A DNA stretch of 64,000 nucleotides from Furcasterigmium furcatum (Eukaryota; Ascomycota; Sordariomycetes; Glomerellales; Plectosphaerellaceae). Below are positions 1 to 11,367 of the stretch, one piece after another. The stretch spans positions 4,933,626 through 4,997,625 of the forward strand of contig BCIA01000002.1 of NCBI GenBank assembly GCA_001599815.1, written 5' to 3'. How positions within the stretch are numbered: the stretch's first letter is position 1; every line of letters begins with the position of its first letter. The notes beneath the pieces are model-generated. The model did not search any database and was not told the DNA's origin. It was given only the letters and a program-made list of their open reading frames with translations. The translations under genes were made by a program, and so were the position numbers.

Positions 1-359
1 CCTCGGAGAAGCCCCTGACGCTCGTCAACATCCAGCACCAGGAGATGCTGAGCCACTTCACGTGGACATTCGGCAACCGCCGCGACTCGTACGACGCGAG
101 GTCCATCGACGGCGTCAGCCCCGGCACCTCGAGGATGCCCAGCTTCGACGGCGGCAGCAGGCCCATGCCCGCGGGCTCGCCCCTCGCCGAGGAGGCGGGC
201 GAGGCGGCCCAGGAGGACGGAGGCCGTCACGGCCAGCCGTCCGGACGCCGCCACCATCACGAGCACGTCGCCCACCACGACCTCTTCAATGCGGCGTTCC
301 TCTCGCCGGATTCGGCTGCTGGCTTCGCGCGACGGGCCGCAGTGCACGTCTCCGAGTGA
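1..359 (+). CDS. 3' end of an unidentified protein (5' truncated by window edge)
   Basis: The reading frame is open from base 3 to a TGA at 357-359, giving at least 118 residues with no start inside the window. The beginning (SEKPLTLVNIQHQEMLSHFT) looks like ordinary folded sequence. The rest is a low-complexity tail with Ser/Pro/Gly, an acidic run (LAEEAGEAAQEDGG) and a His-rich patch (RRHHHEHVAHHD). Such tails are common at the C-termini of fungal membrane and signalling proteins, but I do not recognise the family. An upstream exon may lie outside the window. I am fairly sure this is coding because the codon-rich frame runs in from the edge, but the product is unknown. Confidence 0.5.
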   Translation, partial: SEKPLTLVNIQHQEMLSHFTWTFGNRRDSYDARSIDGVSPGTSRMPSFDGGSRPMPAGSPLAEEAGEAAQEDGGRHGQPSGRRHHHEHVAHHDLFNAAFLSPDSAAGFARRAAVHVSE

Positions 360-3300
360 TGAACGGGCCGATTCTTTTGTTTCTCCCATTCGGATCTCAC
401 CGAAGCGATGCCAATTGCATCTACATCAGCATCATCAATCAAACCACAGGGGGAGTTTAATGTGAGATGAACGGCTGAGGCTGTTCACTCACATCCCACC
501 GAGGCCCCCACCTTGAGTTGAGAAAGCGCTGCTTTTTCCCGCGGACCGCGAGAATCGGGAAGGTCGACACACGACACACGCACGGCACACACCCCAGGCG
601 AATCGAATCCACACCATGTTGATTCGCGAGGACTTAATGCACGTTTACGACATGGTCACCGCGCATGACCTCTTATTTTTTCATTTGGGACCTTTTTTTC
701 CCCGGGCGGCGAGGCGTTCTGGTGTCCAAATCTCATCGGACACGCCGATTTCCTCACGCATTTCGAATTCATTCCGGAGTTTTCACCAAAAGCACAACAC
801 TAGAGCTTATTAGATCGACTTTGAGGGGAGGGCATCATCGCATCCTCCCCGAGGAACACCACCGCAAGCGACCCCGAAGATTCATCATCATTCAGTCCTG
901 AGCGAAGAATGCGGGTGAAGTGAGACCCCGGCGCCAAGAGTCGGGAACGTGGCTGCGTGCGGCTTTGCACGGGGGGCGCAGGGGATTGGCTCGGCTGCGA
1001 AAGGCAGAAAGTCAATTGGGGGGCGTGGGAGGTCGAAGCTCCTTCTCCTTTTACCCTCGCATTCTCGTACAGCCGCTGCTGATCGACCCGCCCGGTCTGT
1101 CCGAGCCTCGAGAAATCCGGGACTTGGAACTGGCGGTCGGGGGGTTGGCGGGCGGGCGAGAACGGTCGGGCGAATCGCTGCCCGATGGGGGAGCGGGTCG
1201 TCGATCGGCGTCATCCTGCGTCGCCCATCGTCTATTCATGACGATGATGATGATGGGTGAGCAGTACTGTACCCGAGACGGGCCGGCGGGAGAGAGAAGC
1301 TTTCGCCGGGACGGCAGAGGCTGACGGTGACGATGGACGAGCCAGCCAGCCTGCTGTTGCTGCATCATAATAGCGAATAGCGCGAGTACACGAACGAGAA
1401 TGAAAAGAAAGACAGATTCCAGACCCTATCACGTTACCTCTCCTCCCCCAATCCGCGATGCGAACCCAGAAAGCCTCATGCATGCAGTGATCAAGGACCG
1501 GACCTGCTGCTGGCCCTCCAATTCCCCAGATTCCAGGTGTAACCAGACCTCACGCACCCCCGAGCGAACAAGGCAAGTCTACGCCCCGTCCATGTATAGT
1601 GCTGAGATAGGCTAGTCCAGCCTGATTACTGTCACGGCCATTAGTGAACCGGAGCCCGAAGCGTGCTCGTGCATCAGGCTGCCGCATGCAGGCTCCATGC
1701 AAGTTCCAGCGGTCGTGTTTGGATTTGCGGCGGCACAACGATGGTGCGCGACTACTGTAGGCCAGCCAAATAAGGTATGTCGGCGCCGGCTGTTCGCTCC
1801 CCCACGCATCCGGCGCTATAACAGGGCGTGCCTGGGGGCTGCCGCCGCCGGGGCCAACCGGACTCCGAGGGGCGGAGAGCGAGTCGTTACGAGGAAGTGA
1901 TTCAAGTGTGTCGCACCCTGATTGCTCGGTGGCCTGCTGCTGCTGCATCTTGACCAAGGTGAGCGAGCGTGAGCACTGGTTCACTGGTTCATTGGGTTTC
2001 GCTGCGCGGGGGATTGGCAGCTTGTGGCTTGCTGGCTCCCGTGCCGGTGTAAGAGCGACGATCCGGGGCCTCAAAACGAGTGCCGGAGAGGCTGACGGAT
2101 GTGACGGATGATGATGAGCAGCAGCATCGTCGTCGGTTTCCACGGCACCCGTCTCTCTCTCAATTGTTAGGGAAGTACATCATTGGGCCCTGACGAACAG
2201 AACCCAACGCATGGCCGTGCCCCAATGGCTCGCGCCTCGCGCACCGCCAAGGCGCCCACGAGCCATTTTCGACGAGGTGTTTAATCTCCCCCAGAGTATC
2301 TTCCCCAGAGATGCGATCTGGACGCCGCCGCCGCCTCCCAGTGGTGCAAAAGCAAACGTGCGGCGTGGGAAGAAAACGGCACACCGTAACGGGTATCCCT
2401 GGGACCCCCTCCATCGTATGATTTCATCGCAATTTACTTACAGCGTGTCCAGCGCTGCGCCGGCGGCGGGGTGGCCCACTGATACGGCGCCGTGCTGTGA
2501 TGTGCATGGCCCCTGGAATGCGAGAGGGTCATCTGACGCAGTGGCGAAGGAACATTCCGGGACGCTTCCATCCCACGATGACTCCCTGTCAGCCTGCCCC
2601 TCGACCCCTGTGGACCACCTTTCTGCCTGTCCAAGGCAGAGAGACGGTGGCTCTGCCTGGCCTAGCCCGACGGTTTATCAATGACGAGCCCGACGGCGCG
2701 AGGCGTGGCGCGAAACGTATTTCTCATACGAAAGGGGGCCGGGCCAAATTCGACGACATGTGGACGTCTCAACACCAACACCACGACGACGAGCGATATT
2801 GACGCAGACTTCTGCCCAGCCAGCGCAGCCAAGTCCGCTGGGCGGTGTTGGCAGGAACCGACTGTTGGACCGCCTCGAGGCCTGTGCAGATCAAGCCCCG
2901 CTCCTGAGGGCAATTCGTGCGATTGCATCCCAGTTGTCCAAGACGCCTCGCACTTGGCGGCGACTTGGCGATACGGGCGGATGGAGGTTCTCTCTGCGCC
3001 CAAGCCTTGGACGCTTGGGAGCCTTGGAACGGGGGCGTGGCAGGGTTGGTGGGCTTGGAGCACGCAATTTGCTTCCAAGACCTTGGCGGCTTGACTCGAC
3101 GTGAAGCGAGGACTGCTGATGCGCCGGAGAAGGTTGTGCTATTCTCGTCGAGGGAGCGAGAGCGGTGCGTTCTTCTGGGTTCCGTTTTCGTGACGAGAAG
3201 CTAGAGAATCAGGTTGACGACCCTCCCTCTGCCCCTCTCCGCTGGCGCCGCAGGCAGGCAGCACATCATCATGTTCATGTGACAACAGATAAATTACGAA

Positions 3301-4782
3301 AAGTCTCCACCTGGGCGGTTACACCTGGAGTTTCCGTACTCAAAAAACGTTGTCTGGCAAGTTCACTCTCGTCTCGTACGCAGCCCCGAGGGGTGGTATC
3401 CGGCTCAAGATCAGTCGGGGGGTAAGGCTGGGCTGACCGAGCAATGGCAAAAGACGGCTGTCGACGGGGTTGTCTGGTTTCGACGCTCGCTGCGCCTGAC
3501 CTCCCTGTGCCTGGCACTGTCCCTGGGCGAAGGGAAGCTGAGAATCGGCTTCCTCGGCCTTGACTGACACGGCAGTGCCGGACGGGCGGCTGGCTGCGCC
3601 GTGCCATGGTCTGACAGGAACGGTCAGCCTCGATTCACGAGCACTTGCTCGCGACGCGGCGCGCTCCGTGAGACATGAGGCCATGGACCGTGGGTGGCAG
3701 CACCTTGGAGGCTCAATGCACAGGAGAAGGTGTGGGAGGTCGGCAGCGATGGTTTGATGTGAGAGGTGACGAGGAGGAAGTTTCGAAATTTTTCGACGTC
3801 GCGAGAGATCTGGATCCTCTCCGGGCCGTGTCCTGATGAGTCAGCGATCCTGAGGCGCCGTTATCATCTGGCACCACTGCACTGGCACTGGCGCACAGCA
3901 CCTGCCCGGACTCGTCGACTTTCCAGCCCCCGTAATTACCAAACTCTCAACTGCAACTCTCATTGAACTGCCATTTGTCAATGATTGGAATCTGACTGTT
4001 ACTTGCCAAGTCTAAGTCGTGGTCTCTCTTAGAGTTGCCTCCGAGACGAACATCCACCAATCCGCACTCCAGGGATACCTTCAGCCCATCATGTGCCAGC
4101 CAGACTGCCATCTTCAACCCCCCCTCCGGACCGGCAGATGACTCTCGGGTCATATCGCGCTCATGGATGGTTCCGAAGGTCTTATGACTGACTTGCTACT
4201 CCGACTACATTCCGAGCCCGGGAGATCCAGGACGGTCATGTGTCGCTCAACCCCAGTTCACATGTTCCCAGAGCATCCCGAGGCTTCAGCTGTAACGAAT
4301 GAATCCCGGCGTCCCAGCGTCCACGACTGAGACCGAGGCCCAAGCATCAGACTGAGTTCCGACGAAGCAAGTTATCGCCTCTGACGTCGAAATTCAGTTC
4401 CGGCACAGATGAGTGCATCACGACAGCCAAGAGCCTCATTCTAGCCCGACGGGGACTGCTGCTAGTACGAAAATGGACTGAAGCCGCGCCGTTGAGGCTA
4501 ACTGAATGAAGTCGGCGAACTGGGGAGTCAAAAGTCCCCTGAATCCAACCACGCGATGCTCGGCAGCGAATCAAACAACGGGCAACAAGTCAGCTTGAAC
4601 CCTGCAATTTTCAGTCTCAATGCCTGCAAATCATCCCGTGATGCGCATATTGGATCAGGCAGCAGAGCGGCAGCAGAGCACGTTCTGGAAAAGTTAGGAC
4701 TAAACGATCGGGCTCTGCTGCTCCCCGCAGGCGATGGCAGAGCAGACATCGCGCCGGATCACGACAGCCACAAGCCACGGCC
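360..4782. other. 4.4-kb gene-poor interval
   Basis: I see no convincing gene here. Open frames up to about 200 codons occur on both strands, but they are compositionally biased (Arg/Pro/Ser/Gly), lack recognisable motifs, and overlap each other in several frames as expected for GC-rich non-coding DNA. There are short simple tracts, for example a GATGATGATGATG run near 1240. Parts could be UTR or promoter of the flanking genes, or an unannotated long non-coding transcript. Confidence 0.4.
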
Positions 4783-5619
4783 ATGAAGTCTCCCCTTGCA
4801 ACCCTCCTTCTCGGCATGGTCCTTCTGTCGTCCTCCGTCAGCGCTGGCGAGGACGACCTTGACGAGGAAGGATGCGCGCCGTACAGATGGGACGACGGAA
4901 AGCCCGTACCGAGTGACCGCCCTCCATGGCCCACGGCCACCCCCAGCGTCCCGAGGCACAAGCCCGGGGGTTTCCAGCCCGGCGATCTCGTCTGTCGCTC
5001 CTGGACCTGGGGCGAGGAGCGCGTCGACCGTGACTCCTGCGCCAAGCTCGCGGAGATGTACGACCTCACGCTCGAGCGGTTCTTCTTCCTGAACCCCGAG
5101 CTGGACGAGGCGTGCGAGACCGTCCGCCCGAACACGGAGTACTGCATCGCGGGGTGTAAGTGCCCCCGTCCCGCCCCCCGATGAGAAGCGCGAGTTCTGA
5201 CGCCGGTGCAGTCATCGAACCGTTGCGCGCATATGATGGGCGCTGCGGCCCGGACCACGGGAATCCTACCTGCATCGGCACTGATCATGGCCAGTGCTGC
5301 AACAGCGAGACTTGGCGATGCGGCGAGACTGAGTACGTCTTTGGCTTGTGATCGTCGTTTCGTTTGGATTGTGCTGACCGCGTATCCCCGCCCGAACAGG
5401 TATGACTGCAGGGCGGGCGTCTGCTATGAGGGCCTCTGTCCTGGGCACAAGTATCACACGACAGACGGCACGTGTGGCATCTTCCACGGCTCCAGGATGT
5501 GCGTCGGGAAATGGGGCGTGTGCTGTTCGCATGGAGGGGAGTGCGGGACGGGCGAGGAATATTGCGGCTTTGGGAACTGCCAGGGCGGCAACTGCTGGAG
5601 TGTGCCAAGGTTCTCATGA
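4783..5619 (+). CDS. Secreted LysM protein with two hevein-like chitin-binding modules
   Basis: Three exons (4783-5155, 5212-5332, 5400-5619) with introns of 56 and 67 bp join in frame to 237 aa. A signal peptide is clear (MKSPLATLLLGMVLLSSSVSA). One LysM domain follows at about residues 62-124 (FQPGDLVCRSWTW through NTEYC). Two cysteine-rich modules come next, each with a CG...C...CC...CG...C pattern like type-1 chitin-binding (hevein) domains: DGRCGPDHGNPTC...QCCN and DGTCGIFHG...CCSHGGECG, ending near NCQGGNCW. Family knowledge: fungal LysM proteins bind chitin oligomers and can shield hyphae or suppress chitin-triggered immunity; the LysM plus hevein combination occurs in plant- and insect-associated fungi. 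It is probably extracellular or wall-bound. No enzymatic domain is present. Architecture is secure; an effector role is inference. Confidence 0.85.
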
Positions 5620-6370
5620 ACGTATTCCTGAGTCTACCGTCTTGTACGGAGGGAGGCTTGAAGGGATGATATCGGAGTGTGGTAGTAGAAAGGACCAGAG
5701 GATGGGGGACATCTCGAAGGCTCCCCGAGGATTGCAAATGCCATGGCCTTCAGTCTATGTGTCTGGTGACAGGCCATTGGTAGTAATGGTAGGTCTGTGG
5801 AACGCAGCCGCTTATCATGAATGACTCCCTACTAGGACCCGGCTGGTCTCTTGCAGCAGGTTGCTTTCAGTTATTCGCCATGATGCAAAAGCTCTGGTTC
5901 CAATCCCCGCTTCTTTGCTTGATAAAGAGAACTTAGGAGGACAACGGGACCATCCACGGCAGGAGGGCCTATTTACTCTCCAATGTTGTAGCCACAGGTA
6001 GTGGTAGGCTTCGTCATAGAGGCGGCGCCCACAGCGTCTGGCTGTGAGGCTATCACGGGCGGCCGTTGCGGTAGTCTGTTAGGGGATTGGTGATGACATC
6101 CGCGCGACACTAGCAGGGGGCGCCCAGGTTTGAGTCGGCCTCTCGGCACAGTCCCGCAGGACACTTCAATGATAGGAGAGAACATGACCAATCCGGGCAG
6201 GCACAGTCAGCCACAACGGGCTGTGCAAGCCTGCAGCAAACGAGGCTCGCTCACATTCAGCTGGATCACGCGGGGTCACATCATGGCAGATCAGGCTGTC
6301 AGGCTTTCATGCGATACTCCCCCATGGCTCCCCTTGCATCTATCAACACGTCGCTCAGGCAGCCGATCGC
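5620..6370. other. Intergenic region between LysM gene and NLR
   Basis: It holds the 3' region of the LysM gene and the upstream region of the NLR. No RNA gene, repeat or strong coding frame is seen. The start of the NLR at 6371 is the first ATG in the frame that splices into the NACHT exon. Confidence 0.4.
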
Positions 6371-9300
6371 ATGGAGCGCCCGGGGGAGATCAAAGGCGCT
6401 GTTCGAGGACTGAACAGGACGGAATCCCCTATGGTCGACTCCGAGTCCGGATCAGGGGCAATCAACAGCAACCAGCACATTGGAGCGGGTGGCCACGGGC
6501 AGCAGAACATCACGCGGGGAGGCAACCATACCTTCAACTCTGGAGAGTACATCATCACCGGCAATTCTCCCAGGGTATACATTGGTAAGGAGCCCAGTTA
6601 GAGGTCGTGGGTATGCCATTCTGCCCGGACCAGGCTGACCGATAGCAGGGTCACGCGAGACATATCTGGGAGGACTATTTACCTCCGGGCAGATCAATCC
6701 CGTCATCGACAAGAGGAGCATCGAGCGGCGCAAGGGAGGGCTGCTAGCAGGGTCCTACCAGTGGGTTCTGAGCAACGACGACTTCAAGCGCTGGCGCAAC
6801 GAAGAGGATGTCAAGCTGCTATGGATCCGAGGAGATCCAGGAAAGGGGAAGACCATGCTCCTGTGCGGCATAATCGACGAACTCGGCAAGGAGATCCAGG
6901 GTGACCCGGTGAAGAACCTGGCTTACTTCTTCTGCCTCGACGAACGGCGCGACGATTCTGTGGCGGTCCTCCGCGGACTTCTAATGTCCCTGTTCGCCCA
7001 GCAAACTGATCTCCGCCAGGCGTACGAGGAGAGATTCAGAGGACAGCTGCCGCTCAACGTTGACAGCTGGGATGCCCTGGCTCATCTTGCCCGCGACGTG
7101 CTTCAAGACGACGCTCTGGGGGACACGTACATTGTCATAGATGCCCTTGACGAGTGTCACCAGGGGCGCTGGGACCTCTTGCATCTCATCTCAAGGACAC
7201 GTTCTCCCCGTGTCAAGTTCCTCGTGGCAAGCCGCAGCTCCGATCGCATCAAGGAGGCTCTGGAGATTGGGACCGCGGCGGGAAGTCATCTTCTTTCGCT
7301 CGAGCTCAACTCGGAGGCCATATCGGCAGCGGTTCACTTCTACATCGAACACCTTGTCCTGGAGTACGACGCAGCGATTAGAGACGCCGCGGAGCAGTAT
7401 CTCAAGAGCAACGCCGGCAGCACGTTCTTATGGGTGGCCCTCGTCACCCAGGAGCTCGCCAAAGGCAGGTTTCCCAGCTGGAAGTCCAAACCCTCCATCC
7501 TTGACCGGCTGAAGGCCTTCCCGGCGAACCTGGAGAAGCTGTATCAGCGCATCCTTGACGGCATGCTCGGCGACCCGGACGAGAACGAAGAGGTGGACGT
7601 CGAGACGAGAAGGACTCTGTGTCCTCGCATATTAGCTATCGTGCTCACTGTGCAGCGGCCGGTCAGCCTAAGTGAGCTAAGCTCACTCATCGAGTGGCCA
7701 CCCGACTTTCCCAATGACGATTCGACTCGCGCAGAAGCCGTCGGATACTGCCGCTCTTTCTTGACAGTCGGGCAAGAAGATGACCGCGGGAAGATTTACC
7801 TAGTGCATCAGTCGGCTAAGGATTTTCTGATCAAGAACGCAGTCGACACCCTGTTCCCGTCCGGGCTGGAATCCCATCACTGGAATGTGGCCGTCTGCTC
7901 CGTCCAGGCCATGTCCAAGGTCCTCCATAAAGGCATGCGGAATCCCAGAACCAGACAGAAGCGTTCGACTAACGCCCCTTCCAACGCCGACACGGCCACC
8001 AGGGGCGCTTTAGAGCTCGCCGGGTATTCATGCGCTCACTGGATTCGCCATCTGGAGCTTGGAGCGGAGAAGGAGCCAGGATTAGGCCACCTCGAAGCTC
8101 TCAGGGACAATGGCTGGCTCCACCAGTTCCTGAGGCAACATCTCCTGTATTGGTTCGAAGCGATTGGCCTGCTCAAGGTAGCCGGTAGAAGCATCACGGC
8201 TATGTCCAGGCTGATATCCCTGGTATGGGCCGCACACCCGGAGATCAACGCAACACCTCGAGACGCCAGTCAGACCCGGACCCCAGCGTGGTGGCATTGG
8301 AGAACGAGACTCTCGAGGTTCGCCAACATGCCAGAGGACCCGCCGGCCAGGACCGAGCAGTCCGAGGTACTGCGTTTGGCCATCGATGCCTTCAAGTCCT
8401 TACGGTACTACGGCGCAATCATCGAGGATAGTCCACTCCAGGCGTACACCTCGATGCTCATCTTCAGCCCGTCATGCAGCCTGATACGACAAACATACCT
8501 CGCAGAACAGAAGATAGGATGGGTTTCCTTATCGCGCCCGCCTGCTAGAGACTGGAGCCCTTGTATACACACGTTGGAGGGTGCCGACGACACTGGCACG
8601 GCCGTCTTCTCTCCCGACGGGTCCCGCGTGGCCACGGTGCTTCGGGCCTCGGGCGAGATCAAGATCTGGGATACCATCATGGGGCGGTGCCAGATCACTC
8701 TCAAAGCAGACCTGCAATCAAATGCGGTACTGGTGTTCTCTCCGAACGGAAACACAGTTGCTGCTATCCTTCGTGACGGCATTGCAACCATCTGGGACTC
8801 TGCAACGGGCGAGACGCGGCATCGCTTTGACCTGAGCCCCGACGTTCCCATGTCGGCGTCATTCTTGCCGGACGGCAGCTGTGTCATCCTGGCCCGACTC
8901 GGTTTCGTCACGAGCTTCTCGATATTCAACTCCGTCTCTGGCCAGCGAATGAGAAGAACGACGTTTGGTCGGAAGCCGCGAGATGATTCTGCCCAGATGC
9001 TGGTCGACTCGATACTCGTACCAAGCAGGAATAAGATCGTCATGGCCACCTCAGAACCGTCACTGGTTCTCTATGACCTTGAGAAAGGCCTTTGTGGGAA
9101 TGAAGTACCCTGCGGCGGGCCACGGTGCCGCGTTGAGCAGCCCGCGAAACAGCTCGACCTCCAGGTTGAATACCTATCAGTCTCCCCTGACAGAAGCCAT
9201 GTCTCATATGTTCACCCGGAGAAGGCATGTGTCGTCACTCTGCTCGACATCCTGACACGGCAGCATTGGTCTATGCATATAGATCACGCACCTGGTATCT

Positions 9301-11045
9301 CAGGGCTCGGGATGGCTCTGGCAGTCGGAGGAAGGCTTCTGAGCTGGGGCCAGGAATGGGCATCCAGCGCCAATGACCATGAACGGCATATCGAGGTCTG
9401 GGACATCAGAGGAAACAGACACGCGAGAAAACTCAAGGGCCACGCCATGTCCGTGGTGTGCGTCTGCGCACATCCCAGCGAGGCCTTCGCGGCTTCAGGC
9501 TCCGCTGATATGACGGTCCGTCTCTGGAATCTCGACACAGGCCAGTGTAACGCTGTCTACCGTGGCCATCACTCGAAAATCCGATCCGTCGCCTACTCGC
9601 CCGACGGGATCAACTTGGCCTCCATGCAATGGGGAGGCAACGTCAAGCTATGGGATCTCCATGCCCAGGGAGGATCGAGCGATGACCCGTCACAGGGCTT
9701 CGCTCTGCGCTCCGTCTCCCATCTGGAATTCTCGCCGAACAGTGAGTATGTCGTGACCTGTTCACTCCTTCAGGAGGAGGCAGCCCCCCTCAAGGGTCGT
9801 CTGTCGACAGACATCTGGAGAGTCGCGTCCGGGACCAGTTGCCCGGTCAAGTCCGCCGAATGCGATCTTCTCGACTTTGATTTCGACAGCCTCTCTACGG
9901 GGTCGCGACCCGCGCCGCGGATAATCTTCTCGCCTCGCGGGAGATACATTGCGCATGGCATTCACAAAGACTATGCCGTCTACGTCGAGTCCGTTCGGAC
10001 CGGAAGGCCAAACTCAGCCCTCCAAATCTCGGGCAACAAGGCCCAGCAGTCGAGCAGCCACCTGAGAGGCCCGCACATACAATTCTCAGCGGACGAGAAG
10101 ATACTCATGATGCAGGAGACCCGTGGAGATATCCGCAAGGGAGCCCACCCTACGTTCCAGACGTTCAACGCACCACCTGACAGGCGCGAAGGAGAGATCA
10201 GCGCCTTCTCCCGTGATCTGAGGTTCGCCGCACGCGCGTACGAGGACTGGCCCCTCAGGAATTGCGTCGAAGTCCAGGATACCGTGAGCGGCGCCCATTG
10301 GTCGTTCGAGACCGACCGCGGAGCCCCGGTCAGATCCATGGCCTTCTCCGAATACGATGGGCTACTCGCCTGCGCATCTTATGATAAGGTCCAGGTATGG
10401 GATGTTCAGAAGCAACAGCGTAGCATGACCCTGCCCAGGCACAACTCGTTCGCCATCTCGTCGGTCGCGTTCTCGGTCCCGTTCTCGCTTGATGCGAATA
10501 TCCTTGTGGTGGCATCAGACGACAACGTCGTGACAATGTGGAACGTCAAAGAAAAAGAAAAGCGCAAACGTGCACCGTTGCAGATTTCCTCTCGATACAT
10601 GGCCGAGCACTTCGTCGACGGCAAGCTGAAGAACTGCGTCGACATATCGCAAATGTGGAAAGCTCTGGCGTCGAGGCAGCCGAGGCCCAAACTGAACCCC
10701 TTCTTCGGGATCGCCAGGAAGTTCTCGCACACATGCATCACCCGAAATAACAAGGAGGTGCTGTGGTTGCCCTCGGAGTACCGGCCGGATCAGTGGGCGG
10801 TCCAGGACTCCAGCATGTTTATCTTCTGCTACGGCGGCCAGGTCCTGATTCTCCGCTTCAGCAAGGACGAGAACGCGTATCCCGAAGAGCTCCGGAGCTC
10901 TCTGTTACTAGCGAAAAGGACCGTTACAGGAGACGGCGTGCAGCGGGCGCTGCTCCGAGGCACCCGCTATTACAACAGGTCGCGAGGAAAATGGGAAGCA
11001 GACTTCAACTGGAGGGACTTGGAACTCAGACGGCCTGACTTTTAG
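6371..11045 (+). CDS. NACHT-WD40 NOD-like receptor (STAND protein)
   Basis: Two exons (6371-6584 and 6649-11045; 64-bp intron) give 1536 aa. Residues 1-72 hold a Gly/Asn/His-rich stretch (INSNQHIGAGGHGQQNITRG, then GGNHTFNSGEYIITG) and no HET, HeLo, patatin or Goodbye-type domain that I recognise. The NACHT domain follows the usual fungal lead-in (KGGLLAGSYQWVL) with P-loop GDPGKGKT at about 133-140 and Walker B YIVIDALDEC at about 232-241. WD40 repeats fill about 710-1400, recognisable from units ending IKIWD, ATIWD, VRLWN, VKLWD, VQVWD and VTMWN. Family role: STAND ATPases of fungal non-self recognition and programmed cell death, in the cytosol. The WD units are divergent, unlike the near-identical shuffled repeats of HET-E-type proteins. 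An alternative acceptor three bases upstream (6645) would add one residue. Confidence 0.9.
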
Positions 11046-11367
11046 GGGAACACGAGTGAAGTCTGGGACTGTACTTGCGGGACGTGCGGTTGTGACCATT
11101 CTTTTCACCTCTTGGTCTCTGAGTTGTAGGAGTACAACCCTCATGACCCATCATATTACTTCCCTGATCTGTTCAACCATATGGCCAAGATGATGCAAGA
11201 GCATCGGGTCCTCACAGAGTGCCTAAGTCACGAATGATGTTTCATGATGTCTGCAGTCTGGAGAGGTGGCTCTAATCGTCCCTCAGAAGGACACCCCACC
11301 GCTCACCCTGAGTGCTGGATATGTAACTTAAGGGACTGTCTTGTGTCGCTGCCCAGACTTCAAACTT
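11046..11367. other. Short convergent intergenic region
   Basis: This lies between the 3' ends of the NLR (+) and the Zn2Cys6 gene (-). Nothing beyond 3' UTR/terminator sequence is expected, and no coding frame or repeat is seen. Confidence 0.4.

Noticed and set aside
2681..3104. Overlapping frames of about 114-138 codons around 2.7-3.1 kb
   Set aside because: Similar-length frames exist on both strands at once, with biased composition and no splice-supported extension.
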